DNA from: Bacillota bacterium
Lineage (GTDB): Bacteria > Bacillota > Negativicutes > Sporomusales > Sporomusaceae
DNA: 53,289 bases
Direction: 5' to 3'
Assembly (NCBI GenBank): GCA_017889705.1
Contig: JAGGAB010000038.1
Location: forward strand, 1 to 53,289
Shown here one piece after another: positions 17,659 through 26,307 of this stretch. Within the stretch, counting starts at the first letter, position 1; every line of letters begins with the position of its first letter. A program made the translations under genes and the position numbers. The notes beneath the pieces were generated by a model. The model was not told the DNA's origin and did no database searches. It saw only the letters and a program-made list of their open reading frames with translations.

Positions 17659-17960
17659 AGCTGTTATTAGTATGTTCTGGCGGTATGTCCAGCGCCATTG
17701 TTGTCAAAGCCATCGAAAAGGAAGCTGCCAAGACCGGACAGGATATAAGCGTTAAATCAGTTGGCAGTGGTGAATATACCGAAGAAGTAAAAAACGGCTG
17801 GGATTTGGTGCTGGTTGCTCCCCAAGTGCGGCATCGCGCTGATTTTTTTCGGGAGGCGGCAGACGAACATAAGGTTCCACTGATCATCATTCCGCCACAG
17901 GGCTATAACCCGATGGGCGGGGCGGTTATTTTAGCTGAAGTCAAGAAAATATTGGGATAA
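17655..17960 (+). CDS. PTS lactose/cellobiose/chitobiose-type EIIB
   Basis: A 101-residue cytoplasmic IIB protein that passes phosphate from IIA to the incoming sugar. The phosphorylated cysteine is Cys7 in LLLVCSGGMSS. The rest has the compact Lac-type IIB fold (LVAPQVRHR, IPPQGYNPMGG). It overlaps murQ by 4 bp and is followed by IIC, so the three PTS proteins are separate polypeptides in B-C-A order. Confidence 0.9.
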   Translation: MKLLLVCSGGMSSAIVVKAIEKEAAKTGQDISVKSVGSGEYTEEVKNGWDLVLVAPQVRHRADFFREAADEHKVPLIIIPPQGYNPMGGAVILAEVKKILG

Positions 17961-17976
17961 ATACCTGATCCCGTTT

Positions 17977-19200
17977 ATGACCAAGCTGTCAGAACAACGT
18001 CATCTTCGCGCAGTGCGTGACGGCATTATTTCTACCATTCCGCTGATTATTGTCGGCAGCTTTTTTCTGATTTTGGCCTTTCCACCCATACCGTCACTGG
18101 CGGCGGCTGCTAAACCCTATATAGGCCAAATTCTCATTCCGTTCCGTATGACTATGGGACTGATGGCACTGTATGCCAGTCACAGTATTGGCTATCATCT
18201 TGCCAAATCCTATAAGCTTGATGGAGTGTCAGGCGGCATTCTGGCAATGGCTGCCTTTTTATTAACAAGCATCCCTGTTGTTTACCCGGATAAGGGTATA
18301 GCTCTGCTCATGGAAAATCTCGGGGGAGGCAGTATGTTTGTCGCCATCATCATGGCTATTTTTGCCGTTGAAGTGCTGCGGTTTGCCAAAAGCCGCAAGT
18401 TGACCATCAAGATGCCTGAGGGAGTGCCAGATTCGGTTGCCAAATCGTTTGAAGCTTTGATACCAGCTGCTGTTATTATTCCGGTGATCTGGCTGGTACG
18501 GGTTTTTCTCGGTTTTGATATCCATCATTTTGTGCTGCAGCTATTCCAGCCACTAGTGCTGGCCGGCAACACGCTGGCCGGGGTCTTGGTACCTGTTGTG
18601 ATTATCTGCCTGCTATGGGCAACCGGTATTCACGGGGATTCGGTGGTAGGCAGTGTGGCCAGGCCGATATGGCTGGTGCTGCTTGACCAAAATATTGCGG
18701 CGGCGGCTGCCGGACAGCCTATACCTAATATTGGGCCAGAGCCTTTTTTTCAGTGGTTTGTATGGATTGGCGGTTCAGGCGCGACCATCGGTTTGGTGCT
18801 TGTAATGTTTTTTTCTAAAGCGCCATATCTTCGCAGCATGAGTAAGGCCACTGTGCTGCCAAGCATTTGCAATATCAATGAACCGGTCATTTTCGGTGTG
18901 CCGGTTATGCTCAATCCGCTGTTGTTTTTACCGTTTGTTCTTAGTCCGGTGGTTATTGCGATTCTTACGTATTTTGTTATGGATGTTGGCCTAGTGAACA
19001 AGCCCTATATATTAGTGCCCTGGACACTGCCGGCACCTATTGGAGCGTACCTTTCCACCGGCGGTGACTGGCGGGCTATTGTACTGGTGTTTGTTAATAT
19101 TGTCATTACCGCCGTACTGTATTATCCGTTCTTTAAGGCCTATGAGCGCAAACTTATTCGGGAAGGCGCGGCCGGAGAGCTCGAGGAGGAAACCAAATGA
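17977..19200 (+). CDS. PTS lactose/cellobiose/chitobiose-type EIIC permease
   Basis: A 407-residue (from ATG) membrane permease of the CelB/ChbC type with about ten hydrophobic segments. EQRHLRAVRDGIISTIPLIIVGSFF opens the first helix; the conserved NEPVIFG motif is in the second half. The start is odd: conserved-looking residues (DKYLIPF) are encoded in frame just before ATG 17977, no ribosome site precedes that ATG, and the only upstream candidate in frame after the stop at 17932 is CTG 17935, which follows GGGGCGG. Translation may begin at CTG or by reinitiation after IIB. It overlaps IIA by 4 bp. Confidence 0.9.
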   Translation: MTKLSEQRHLRAVRDGIISTIPLIIVGSFFLILAFPPIPSLAAAAKPYIGQILIPFRMTMGLMALYASHSIGYHLAKSYKLDGVSGGILAMAAFLLTSIPVVYPDKGIALLMENLGGGSMFVAIIMAIFAVEVLRFAKSRKLTIKMPEGVPDSVAKSFEALIPAAVIIPVIWLVRVFLGFDIHHFVLQLFQPLVLAGNTLAGVLVPVVIICLLWATGIHGDSVVGSVARPIWLVLLDQNIAAAAAGQPIPNIGPEPFFQWFVWIGGSGATIGLVLVMFFSKAPYLRSMSKATVLPSICNINEPVIFGVPVMLNPLLFLPFVLSPVVIAILTYFVMDVGLVNKPYILVPWTLPAPIGAYLSTGGDWRAIVLVFVNIVITAVLYYPFFKAYERKLIREGAAGELEEETK

Positions 19201-19538
19201 ACGAAGAAGTGATTTTTGCCATTATTCTTCATGCCGGCAATGCCAGGGCTGAAGCCTATGAAGCTCTCAGGGCCGCCCAGGCGGGAGAGTTTGACAAGGC
19301 TACCGAGCATTTGCGGCAGGCCGAAGAAGAAGTGGGAGCCGCCCATCGCGTGCAGGCCGATATGATTCAGCAGGAAGCTCAGGGCAATAAAGTTGAAATT
19401 TCACTGCTGACCGTGCATGCTCAAGACCATTTGATGACCGCTTTATCTGAGAAAAATCTCATTGAGAATATGATCGAAATGCACAAAACCATTAAACAGC
19501 TTTCGACCAAGCTGGAGGCTGTAACATGTCAGGCTTAA
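19197..19538 (+). CDS. PTS lactose/cellobiose/chitobiose-type EIIA
   Basis: A 113-residue helical IIA protein of the Lac family that accepts phosphate from HPr. The phosphorylated histidine is His74 in LLTVHAQDHLMT. It overlaps the IIC gene by 4 bp and the GH4 gene by 13 bp, so the PTS and glycosidase are tightly coupled. Length and helix pattern are normal for ChbA/CelA. Confidence 0.9.
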   Translation: MNEEVIFAIILHAGNARAEAYEALRAAQAGEFDKATEHLRQAEEEVGAAHRVQADMIQQEAQGNKVEISLLTVHAQDHLMTALSEKNLIENMIEMHKTIKQLSTKLEAVTCQA

Positions 19539-20842
19539 AGATTGCCGTTATCGGTGGTGGCAGCAGCTATACGCCCGAACTGATTGACGGGTTTATCAAG
19601 CGGGCAACAGAACTGCCTGTTGACGAAATCCAGCTTGTCGATATTCCCGAAGGCCAGCACAAGCTGGATATTGTGGCCGGACTGGCGCGGCGGATGGTGG
19701 TTGAGGCCGGTCTGAGCACTGTTATTAGTGCGACAATGGACAGAAGAGCAGCATTAACGGGCGCTGACTTTGTTGTTACCCAGTTTCGGGTTGGCGGATT
19801 GGCCGCCCGGGCTCGGGATGAGCGTTTTCCCCTGAAATATAACGTATTAGGTCAGGAAACTACCGGCCCTGGCGGCTTTGCCAAGGCGCTACGCACCATT
19901 CCGGTTATCCTCGATATCTGCCGTGATATTAGCGAACTTTGTCCTGATGCCTGGCTAATTAATTTTACTAATCCGGCAGGCCTCATAACCGAAGCTATCT
20001 ATAAATACACTAAGGTAAAATGCCTTGGCTTATGCAATGTCCCCATTCATCTCAGGATGACAATTGCCAAAATGCTGGACGCCAAAGCCGACGACATCTT
20101 TATCGATTTTGCCGGACTTAATCACCTGGTGTGGGGACGCAAGGTATATCATAAAGGCGTCGATGTAACCGCAGCTGTTCTGGAAAAGATGCAGGATGGG
20201 GCGGCACTTACCATGAAAAACATCCCTGATCTAAAATGGGATGGTGACTTTCTGCACTCCTTGGGTATGGTGCCATGCCCGTATCACCGCTATTACTATA
20301 TGACGGATTCCCTGTTGGCTGAGGAACAGGCTGCCGCCGCCAAAGGCGGGGCGGGGACAAGAGCCGAAATCGTGCAGGCTGTGGAAGAAAATTTATTTAA
20401 ACTCTACCAAAACCCGGATCTAAATGAAAAACCGGCTGAACTCGAAAAACGGGGCGGCGCTTACTATTCGGATGCGGCGGTATCGCTAATCAGCGCCATT
20501 TATAATGATAAACGGGAAATTCATACCGTAAACACCTTAAACCAGGGAGCCATCAGTGGCTTGCTAGCCAACTGTGTTATTGAAACCAACTGCATTATCG
20601 GTAAAAACGGCGCAACTCCTCTGACATTAGGCGTGTTGCCGCCTGAGATTGCCGGCTTGATTCAGCAGGTGAAGGCCTACGAAATACTGGCCGTCGAAGC
20701 CGGGGTGCATGGCGACCGGAATAAGGCGCTGCAAGCACTGGCAAATAACCCGCTGGTTCCTTCTGTCGGAGTAGCCAAACAACTGTTGGCTGATTTATTG
20801 TCTTTAAATGCGGACTATTTACCGCAGTTTAAGGATTGTTAG
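19526..20842 (+). CDS. Family 4 glycosidase (6-phospho-beta-glucosidase type)
   Basis: A 438-residue NAD- and metal-dependent GH4 enzyme that cleaves 6-phosphorylated disaccharides by an oxidation-elimination mechanism. The Rossmann motif is VIGGGSSYTPEL; INFTNPAG, CNVPIH (metal-binding Cys and His) and GLNHLVWG are present. In this operon the natural substrate is probably a 6-phospho amino-sugar disaccharide such as chitobiose-6P or GlcNAc-MurNAc-6P rather than cellobiose-6P; this is inference from neighbours. Overlaps IIA by 13 bp. Confidence 0.88.
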   Translation: MSGLKIAVIGGGSSYTPELIDGFIKRATELPVDEIQLVDIPEGQHKLDIVAGLARRMVVEAGLSTVISATMDRRAALTGADFVVTQFRVGGLAARARDERFPLKYNVLGQETTGPGGFAKALRTIPVILDICRDISELCPDAWLINFTNPAGLITEAIYKYTKVKCLGLCNVPIHLRMTIAKMLDAKADDIFIDFAGLNHLVWGRKVYHKGVDVTAAVLEKMQDGAALTMKNIPDLKWDGDFLHSLGMVPCPYHRYYYMTDSLLAEEQAAAAKGGAGTRAEIVQAVEENLFKLYQNPDLNEKPAELEKRGGAYYSDAAVSLISAIYNDKREIHTVNTLNQGAISGLLANCVIETNCIIGKNGATPLTLGVLPPEIAGLIQQVKAYEILAVEAGVHGDRNKALQALANNPLVPSVGVAKQLLADLLSLNADYLPQFKDC

Positions 20843-20861
20843 GAGAAAGCGAGGATAAGCT

Positions 20862-21617
20862 ATGCTTAATTTAATCATAAATGCCGATGACCTTGGTCTG
20901 ACACCAGGCTGCAACCAGGGGATTATTAAAGCACTTACAGATGGGATTGTTACTGATACCACACTGCTTATTAACACCGACTATACCCAGCATGCGGTAG
21001 AACTGGTTAAGCTGCATAACATAAACAGGGTTGGCCTACATCTTAACCTAACCTGGGGGCAGCCGCTGTTGCCGTCAAGAGAAGTGCCCAGCCTGGTAGA
21101 TGAAAACGGGCGCTTTCGCCGTAAGGCGGCTGAAGCAGTAACTTATATGAAGCCATCTGAGATAAAACGCGAACTAACTGCCCAAGTAGAAAAGTTTCAG
21201 GCAACCGGACTTGGGCTGACTCACTTGGACAGTCACCATCATGTTCATACCTATCCGGAGGTACTAGACATAGCCATCGATCTGGCGCGGGAGGTGGGCG
21301 TACCGCTGCGCCAGGGTAATATGGTTGTGTGCCAGGCCATTAGATCTGCTTGTGCTATTACAACGGATGCCATTTCTCTTGACTTCTATGAGCAGGGTGC
21401 GACCTTAGAAAAGCTCCAGGAAATTATTAAGAACCAGCGATATGGGACATTGGAGATTATGTGCCATCCGGCTGAACCTGAACAATTGCTTTATGATATA
21501 AGCTCTTATAATGTCTGGCGGACACAGGAACTGTCAGTCTTGACTTCTGCGGTCATGCGTGAGTTTTTGGAAGCTAATAATGTGCGGCTGATGGGCTTTG
21601 ACGGTCTGCAGGCGTAA
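20862..21617 (+). CDS. chbG: ChbG/YdjC-type carbohydrate deacetylase
   Basis: A 251-residue zinc deacetylase of the YdjC family that removes one acetyl group from chitooligosaccharides, in E. coli needed to make chitobiose-6P usable. Metal and catalytic residues are in NADDLGLTPG (Asp pair) and LTHLDSHHHVHTYPE (His cluster). It lies 19 bp after the GH4 gene with AGGAGAAAG upstream. Position between GH4 and anmK supports a role in trimming the imported disaccharide. Confidence 0.88.
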   Translation: MLNLIINADDLGLTPGCNQGIIKALTDGIVTDTTLLINTDYTQHAVELVKLHNINRVGLHLNLTWGQPLLPSREVPSLVDENGRFRRKAAEAVTYMKPSEIKRELTAQVEKFQATGLGLTHLDSHHHVHTYPEVLDIAIDLAREVGVPLRQGNMVVCQAIRSACAITTDAISLDFYEQGATLEKLQEIIKNQRYGTLEIMCHPAEPEQLLYDISSYNVWRTQELSVLTSAVMREFLEANNVRLMGFDGLQA

Positions 21618-21620
21618 TAT

Positions 21621-22787
21621 ATGAACCGGTTATGGCAGATTTACGAAAAAAAAGAGCGGTTGGTAGCCGGAATCATGTCCGGGACATCGCTTGACGGTAT
21701 TGATGTGGTGCTAGTCCAAATCACCGATAGTGGGCTGTGCTCTCAGATACGGCAAGTGGCATTTAAGACGGTTGATTATCAACCTGCTGTGAAAGAGATT
21801 ATCAGGGCAGCCTGCCAGGTCGAAAGTTCTGACGTGGCCAGTATATGTTTCCTTAATTTCAAGCTGGGCGAATTGTTTGCCGACGCTGTTAGTGAGCTAT
21901 GCAGGGAAAGCAACATTGCCCTGTCAGAACTTGATCTTATCGGTTCCCATGGTCAAACCATCTGGCATCAGCCAGGGGATAGTACGCTTCAGATTGGTGA
22001 AGCTGCTGTGATTGCCGAGCGTACCGGGGTTATTACGGTAGCCGATTTTCGTGTCCGGGATGTGGCTGCAGGCGGGCAGGGAGCGCCCCTGGTGCCTTAT
22101 ACTGAATACCTGCTTTACCGCCATCCGCAGAAAACCCGATTGCTGCAAAACATCGGCGGCATTGCCAATGTTACTGTGCTGCCTGCCGGGGGAGGATCGG
22201 AGACGGTAATAGCCTTTGATACCGGTCCAGGCAATATGATGCTTGATTTTGCCATACATCTGCTCAGTAACGGTCAGTTGTCGTTTGACCAGGATGGAAA
22301 AATCGCTGGTCAGGGCAGCCTTCATCAAGATATGCTGGCTGAGCTTAATTCCCATCCCTATCTTACCCAGCAACCGCCCAAAACCACCGGACGGGAAATG
22401 TTTGGCGATCAATACACAAGCAAGATTATCGGCAATTACCGGGAACAAGGGGTGAGTACAGCTGACATGCTGGCAACTCTGACCTATTTTACTGCCAGCA
22501 GTATCGCAAATGCCTACCGGCAATTTATTTTTCCCAGGCAGCAGGTGGATGAGGTTATCCTCAGCGGCGGCGGCAGCCGTAACCAGACTTTGCTAAAGAT
22601 GCTGCGGCGCGAACTAAGCAATATCCCGGTTTATGTACAGGAAGATATAGGCTTTGATGGCGACGCCAAAGAAGCCGTGGCTTTTGCCATCTTGGCCAAT
22701 GAAGTTATCAATGGTCACACCAATAACCTGCCAACAGTCACTGGCGCACGCCAACCGGTAATTATGGGCAAGATATCACTGGGCTAA
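21621..22787 (+). CDS. anmK: 1,6-anhydro-N-acetylmuramic acid kinase
   Basis: A 388-residue ASKHA-fold kinase that opens and phosphorylates anhydro-MurNAc to MurNAc-6P, the MurQ substrate. AGIMSGTSLDGIDVVLV, GSHGQTIWH, NIGGIANVT and FDTGPGNMMLD are all present. It begins three bases after the chbG stop. Anhydro-MurNAc arises from lytic transglycosylases, so the pathway salvages peptidoglycan turnover products, fitting a bacterium with an outer membrane. Confidence 0.93.
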   Translation: MNRLWQIYEKKERLVAGIMSGTSLDGIDVVLVQITDSGLCSQIRQVAFKTVDYQPAVKEIIRAACQVESSDVASICFLNFKLGELFADAVSELCRESNIALSELDLIGSHGQTIWHQPGDSTLQIGEAAVIAERTGVITVADFRVRDVAAGGQGAPLVPYTEYLLYRHPQKTRLLQNIGGIANVTVLPAGGGSETVIAFDTGPGNMMLDFAIHLLSNGQLSFDQDGKIAGQGSLHQDMLAELNSHPYLTQQPPKTTGREMFGDQYTSKIIGNYREQGVSTADMLATLTYFTASSIANAYRQFIFPRQQVDEVILSGGGSRNQTLLKMLRRELSNIPVYVQEDIGFDGDAKEAVAFAILANEVINGHTNNLPTVTGARQPVIMGKISLG

Positions 22788-22857
22788 CAGAATTTGCGGC
22801 CATTGCGCCTTCGACCAAGATGCCGCGTTAGCAGGTTTGCTATATAAGGAGGATTTT

Positions 22858-23124
22858 ATGCTGGAACAGAGTATAACCATTATAAATAAAGTGGGCTTAC
22901 ATGCCCGGCCGGCTGCTTTACTTGTGAAAACCGCCGGTGAGTATCCCTGTGAGGTAACGCTGGTCAAGGAGGGTAAAACCTTTAATGCCAAAAGTATTTT
23001 GGCTATCATGAGCGCCGGGATTAAACAGAACGATACCATCGTGGTTAAGGCGGATGGCGAAGGGGAAGCCCAGGCGCTGGCAGCCATTGTTGCCCTTGTT
23101 CAATCCGGTTTTGGAGAGCAGTAA
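22858..23124 (+). CDS. HPr-family phosphocarrier protein
   Basis: An 88-residue HPr with both regulatory sites: His15 in VGLHARPAA and Ser46 in NAKSILAIMSAG, so it can take part in PTS transfer and, if HPr kinase is present, in catabolite control. ATG 22858 follows AAGGAGG at correct spacing; the ATG at 22837 has none. It overlaps the next gene by one base. Having it in the operon suggests a dedicated or duplicated HPr; enzyme I is not in this window. Confidence 0.9.
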   Translation: MLEQSITIINKVGLHARPAALLVKTAGEYPCEVTLVKEGKTFNAKSILAIMSAGIKQNDTIVVKADGEGEAQALAAIVALVQSGFGEQ

Positions 23125-24491
23125 TGTTTGATATTGTTATAAAAGATGGCATTTTGATTGATCCGGAGGCCTTGACCCGGAAAAAGGGCAATGTGGGAAT
23201 TGTCGGCGGGAAAATTGCGGCTGTGACGCAGCAAGAGATTCATGGCTACAAGGAGTTGGCGGCAGACGGGAAGATTGTTTGTCCGGGATTTATCGACATA
23301 CATGGTCATGTGGACTGGAATGATTATTGCGGCGGTTTGTCACTGCGGCAGGGTATCACTACTACGGTTGGCGGCAATTGCGGGTTAAGCCCGCTTGATA
23401 TTGAAGCATTTTTTGCTGCCCAGGAAAAAGAGGGCTTTATTGTTAACCAAGCCGAGATGGTGGGGCATTCCATGAGTCTGCGGCAGGCTGTAGGCGCAGT
23501 AGATCCACAGCAACCGGCGACGCCGGAGCAATTGGTGCAGATGGAAGCTTTAGTGGAAAGAGCTTTTGAGTCAGGAGCTTGTGGTTTATCCCTGGGATTG
23601 GCATATGCGCCTGGCAGCTCTGATGAGGAAGTAAATGTATTGAGCAGGCTGGCTGCCCGGTATGGCCGGATCGTATCGGTGGACACGAGAATGCGTACTG
23701 CAATTGATATGTATTCGCTGGTCGAGGCGATTGATATCGCCAGGAGAACCGGGGCAAGAATCCAGGTCTCTCATCTGGTGTATCAGTACGGTAACGGCAT
23801 GATGGAGGAAGCCCTGGCGGTTATTGATAAGGCCAGAGCAGACGGGATGGACATCCGTTTTGACAGCGGGATGTATACCCAATGGGCGACCCATATTGGC
23901 GCAGTGCTTTTTAGTGAAGAGTCGCTGGAACTGAACTCCTGGAAGTTGGAAGATATATTGGTTATTACCGGTAAGTATAATGGCAAACGTCTTAATCCCG
24001 AGATCTACCAGGAACTTCGCGATCAGGCTCCCCAGACAGCAGTTGTTGTATTTACCGGGGTGGAAGAAGAAATTTATATGGCTCTTCAGCATCCCTATGC
24101 TATGCCGTCTACCGATACCGGTGCTTATGCGCCTGGTGAGGGACACCCGCAAATTGCCGGAAGCTTTCCGCGTTATTTTCGTCAAATGGTTGGTGAACGC
24201 TATGAATTAACCATCATGGAAGCCGTTCGTAAAGCCACACTGCTGCCGGCAGATACACTGGGGCTTCATGAAAAAGGCCGCCTGCGAGAAGGTATGGACG
24301 CCGACATTGTTGTATTTGATATTAAGAAAATTATCGATAAAGCCGATTTTGGCATACCTGACGCTAAGCCTGAGGGGATTGACTATGTTATTATCAATGG
24401 CAAACTAGCCCTCGATAATGGCGAGATTATAGACACCCGGGCAGGAAAAGCCGTTCGCTGCACCAAACCGGTGTATGATTATATTATCTAA
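23124..24491 (+). CDS. N-acyl-D-amino-acid deacylase family hydrolase
   Basis: A 455-residue amidohydrolase of the D-aminoacylase branch. The HxH pair is in IDIHGHVDWND, the zinc cysteine in GGNCGLSP, a further His in IQVSHLVY, and the catalytic-region aspartate in MPSTDTGAYAPG. Family members hydrolyse N-acyl-D-amino acids. In this operon a peptidoglycan-derived D-amino-acid conjugate is a reasonable but unproven substrate. It overlaps the HPr gene by one base and is the last gene before the terminator. Confidence 0.83.
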   Translation: MFDIVIKDGILIDPEALTRKKGNVGIVGGKIAAVTQQEIHGYKELAADGKIVCPGFIDIHGHVDWNDYCGGLSLRQGITTTVGGNCGLSPLDIEAFFAAQEKEGFIVNQAEMVGHSMSLRQAVGAVDPQQPATPEQLVQMEALVERAFESGACGLSLGLAYAPGSSDEEVNVLSRLAARYGRIVSVDTRMRTAIDMYSLVEAIDIARRTGARIQVSHLVYQYGNGMMEEALAVIDKARADGMDIRFDSGMYTQWATHIGAVLFSEESLELNSWKLEDILVITGKYNGKRLNPEIYQELRDQAPQTAVVVFTGVEEEIYMALQHPYAMPSTDTGAYAPGEGHPQIAGSFPRYFRQMVGERYELTIMEAVRKATLLPADTLGLHEKGRLREGMDADIVVFDIKKIIDKADFGIPDAKPEGIDYVIINGKLALDNGEIIDTRAGKAVRCTKPVYDYII

Positions 24492-24500
24492 ATGCAAAGA

Positions 24501-24540
24501 AAAAAGTACTGATCTCATAAGCTGAGATCAGTACTTTTTG
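24501..24540. terminator. Bidirectional terminator between the salvage and ars operons
   Basis: Stem AAAAAGTACTGATCTCA / TGAGATCAGTACTTTTT. A-run on one side and T-run on the other allow use from both convergent operons. Confidence 0.85.
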
Positions 24541-24548
24541 GTATATAG

Positions 24549-26303
24549 CTACTTGCTAACAGACGTTTCGCTTAATTTTTGTATTGACACATCCTGCAGC
24601 CAAGGAACAGCGACAAAGTTACCCTTGCTGATTTCTTTGACCTTTCCCAGCCATTGTTGTTCGGCTTGGGCGCGTGCCACTAGCATGGGGTTGTTGGTAA
24701 TGGTCAGCGACAAACACTGGGTAACCACCCACCATTTGTTGTTGATACCTGCTCTGCTTAAATCTTCCCGCAACCGCATGGCTTCAAATACTGGGGTGGC
24801 TTCCGGCAACGTAACAATAACTACCTCGGTTTGCTGTTCATCCCGCAGACGCGGCAGTAAACGCTGTACCGAGAGCGGGGTTTCGCCTTTAGTACGCTCG
24901 ACTTCGTGATGATAGCTCTGGGTGGAATCTAAGAGCAGCAAGGTATGGCCTGTTGGGGCAGTGTCAACCACCACAACTTCGTTTTCCGCTTTATCGACAA
25001 TTTCGGCAAAAGCGCGGAAAACAGCGATTTCCTGGGTGCAGGGCGAACGCAAATCTTCTTCAATATAGGCCAGGTCTTCGGCATTCATGGTTTCGCGGGC
25101 TTTGCTCAATACTTCGTTTTGATAATTGAGTAGTTCCTGTTTCTCGTCAATTTTGCTGAGCGCAATATTTTCCGTACCTTCCAGCACATACTTAAGATGA
25201 TCGGCCGGATCGGTTGAAGTCAGGCGCACCTTGACACCCTTTTTGGCCAGGGCCAGGGCAATGGTCGCTGCAATGGTGGTTTTGCCGACGCCACCTTTGC
25301 CCATAGTGAAGATAACCTTTTTCTTTGTTACATACAAATCGTTAATTAAGACATCAAGCTGTTTGAGATCCAGTGTTTGGGCAGTTGTGCCGGTTTGGGC
25401 CAAATTATCGCTATGGAAAAAGGCTCTGATTTTTTCCAATCCTAATATATTATAGGAACGCAGCGGCACAGTGAAGGTGGGAAACTTGCTTAACCCTTGC
25501 GGCATGTGCTGCAGCGCCTGCTGCTGTTTAGACACAATGGTTTGCGACAATTCATCAGAGGCCGCACCAAGCACGCCGTTAATAATCAGCAGTTGGTTAT
25601 TGATATCTAATTGACTGAGTTCAAGACTGGAACGCTCAGCTTCCAAGAGCGGAGTTTCTTCCGGCCGGGAAACCAAAATAAGCGTAGTCTTGCTTTTGTC
25701 AGCAAGGTTGGCAACAGCATCCTTATACATGCCCTTTTTATCCTCAAGTCCGGCAAGCTGGCCTAAGCAAGAAGCACCATGCGTATTTTCGCTGATGAAA
25801 TTACTCCAGGCCGACGGGAGCTGCAGCATGCGCAGTGTATGGCCTGTTGGCGCGGTATCAAAAATAATATGGTCATATTTGGCTTCGGTTGTTTTATCGG
25901 TAATAAAACTTGAAAATTGGTCAAAAGCAGCGATTTCCACTGTGCAGGAACCCGAAAGCTGTTCTTCCATATGGGTGATAACACTTTCCGGCAGCTTTCC
26001 CTTGTAAGGTGCAATCACCGATTCCCGGTATTCGCGGGCTGCTTCCTCCGGATTGAGATTGGCTACCACTAACCCAGGCACCCCTTCAATGGGGACTCCT
26101 TTGCCGTCAAGCTCGGTGTCAAACACATCCTGCAAATTGGAGGCAGGATCGGTGCTAATTAAAAGGATTTTTTTGCCGCTGTCTGCTAAGGCCACAGCAA
26201 CTGCGCAAGCGGTAGAGGTTTTGCCAACGCCGCCTTTGCCGGTAAAAAACAGGTATTTGGTTAGGTTGATTTTGTCTAAAGCAAAGGTTTCGTAAGTGGC
26301 CAC
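24549..26303 (-). CDS. arsA: Arsenical pump-driving ATPase
   Basis: A 584-residue two-half ATPase, the size of the classic ArsA. Each half has a P-loop (FFTGKGGVGKTSTA and FTMGKGGVGKTTIA) and a DTAPTGHTL signal region; SCTVEIAAF and PCTQEIAVF carry the paired cysteines of the arsenite site. It drives arsenite through ArsB. I chose GTG 26303, four bases after the arsD stop, giving a normal length; an upstream GTG at 26339 would overlap arsD by 32 bp. No arsB or acr3 gene is in this window, so its partner must be elsewhere or absent. Confidence 0.9.
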   Translation of the reverse strand: MATYETFALDKINLTKYLFFTGKGGVGKTSTACAVAVALADSGKKILLISTDPASNLQDVFDTELDGKGVPIEGVPGLVVANLNPEEAAREYRESVIAPYKGKLPESVITHMEEQLSGSCTVEIAAFDQFSSFITDKTTEAKYDHIIFDTAPTGHTLRMLQLPSAWSNFISENTHGASCLGQLAGLEDKKGMYKDAVANLADKSKTTLILVSRPEETPLLEAERSSLELSQLDINNQLLIINGVLGAASDELSQTIVSKQQQALQHMPQGLSKFPTFTVPLRSYNILGLEKIRAFFHSDNLAQTGTTAQTLDLKQLDVLINDLYVTKKKVIFTMGKGGVGKTTIAATIALALAKKGVKVRLTSTDPADHLKYVLEGTENIALSKIDEKQELLNYQNEVLSKARETMNAEDLAYIEEDLRSPCTQEIAVFRAFAEIVDKAENEVVVVDTAPTGHTLLLLDSTQSYHHEVERTKGETPLSVQRLLPRLRDEQQTEVVIVTLPEATPVFEAMRLREDLSRAGINNKWWVVTQCLSLTITNNPMLVARAQAEQQWLGKVKEISKGNFVAVPWLQDVSIQKLSETSVSK

Positions 26304-26307
26304 CTGC

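Noticed and set aside
21924..22523. 199-residue minus-strand frame inside anmK
   Set aside because: Fully covered by the strongly conserved anmK frame; no ribosome site and no recognisable domain.
23586..24185. 199-residue minus-strand frame inside the D-aminoacylase gene
   Set aside because: Shadow of a conserved enzyme gene; no independent start signals.
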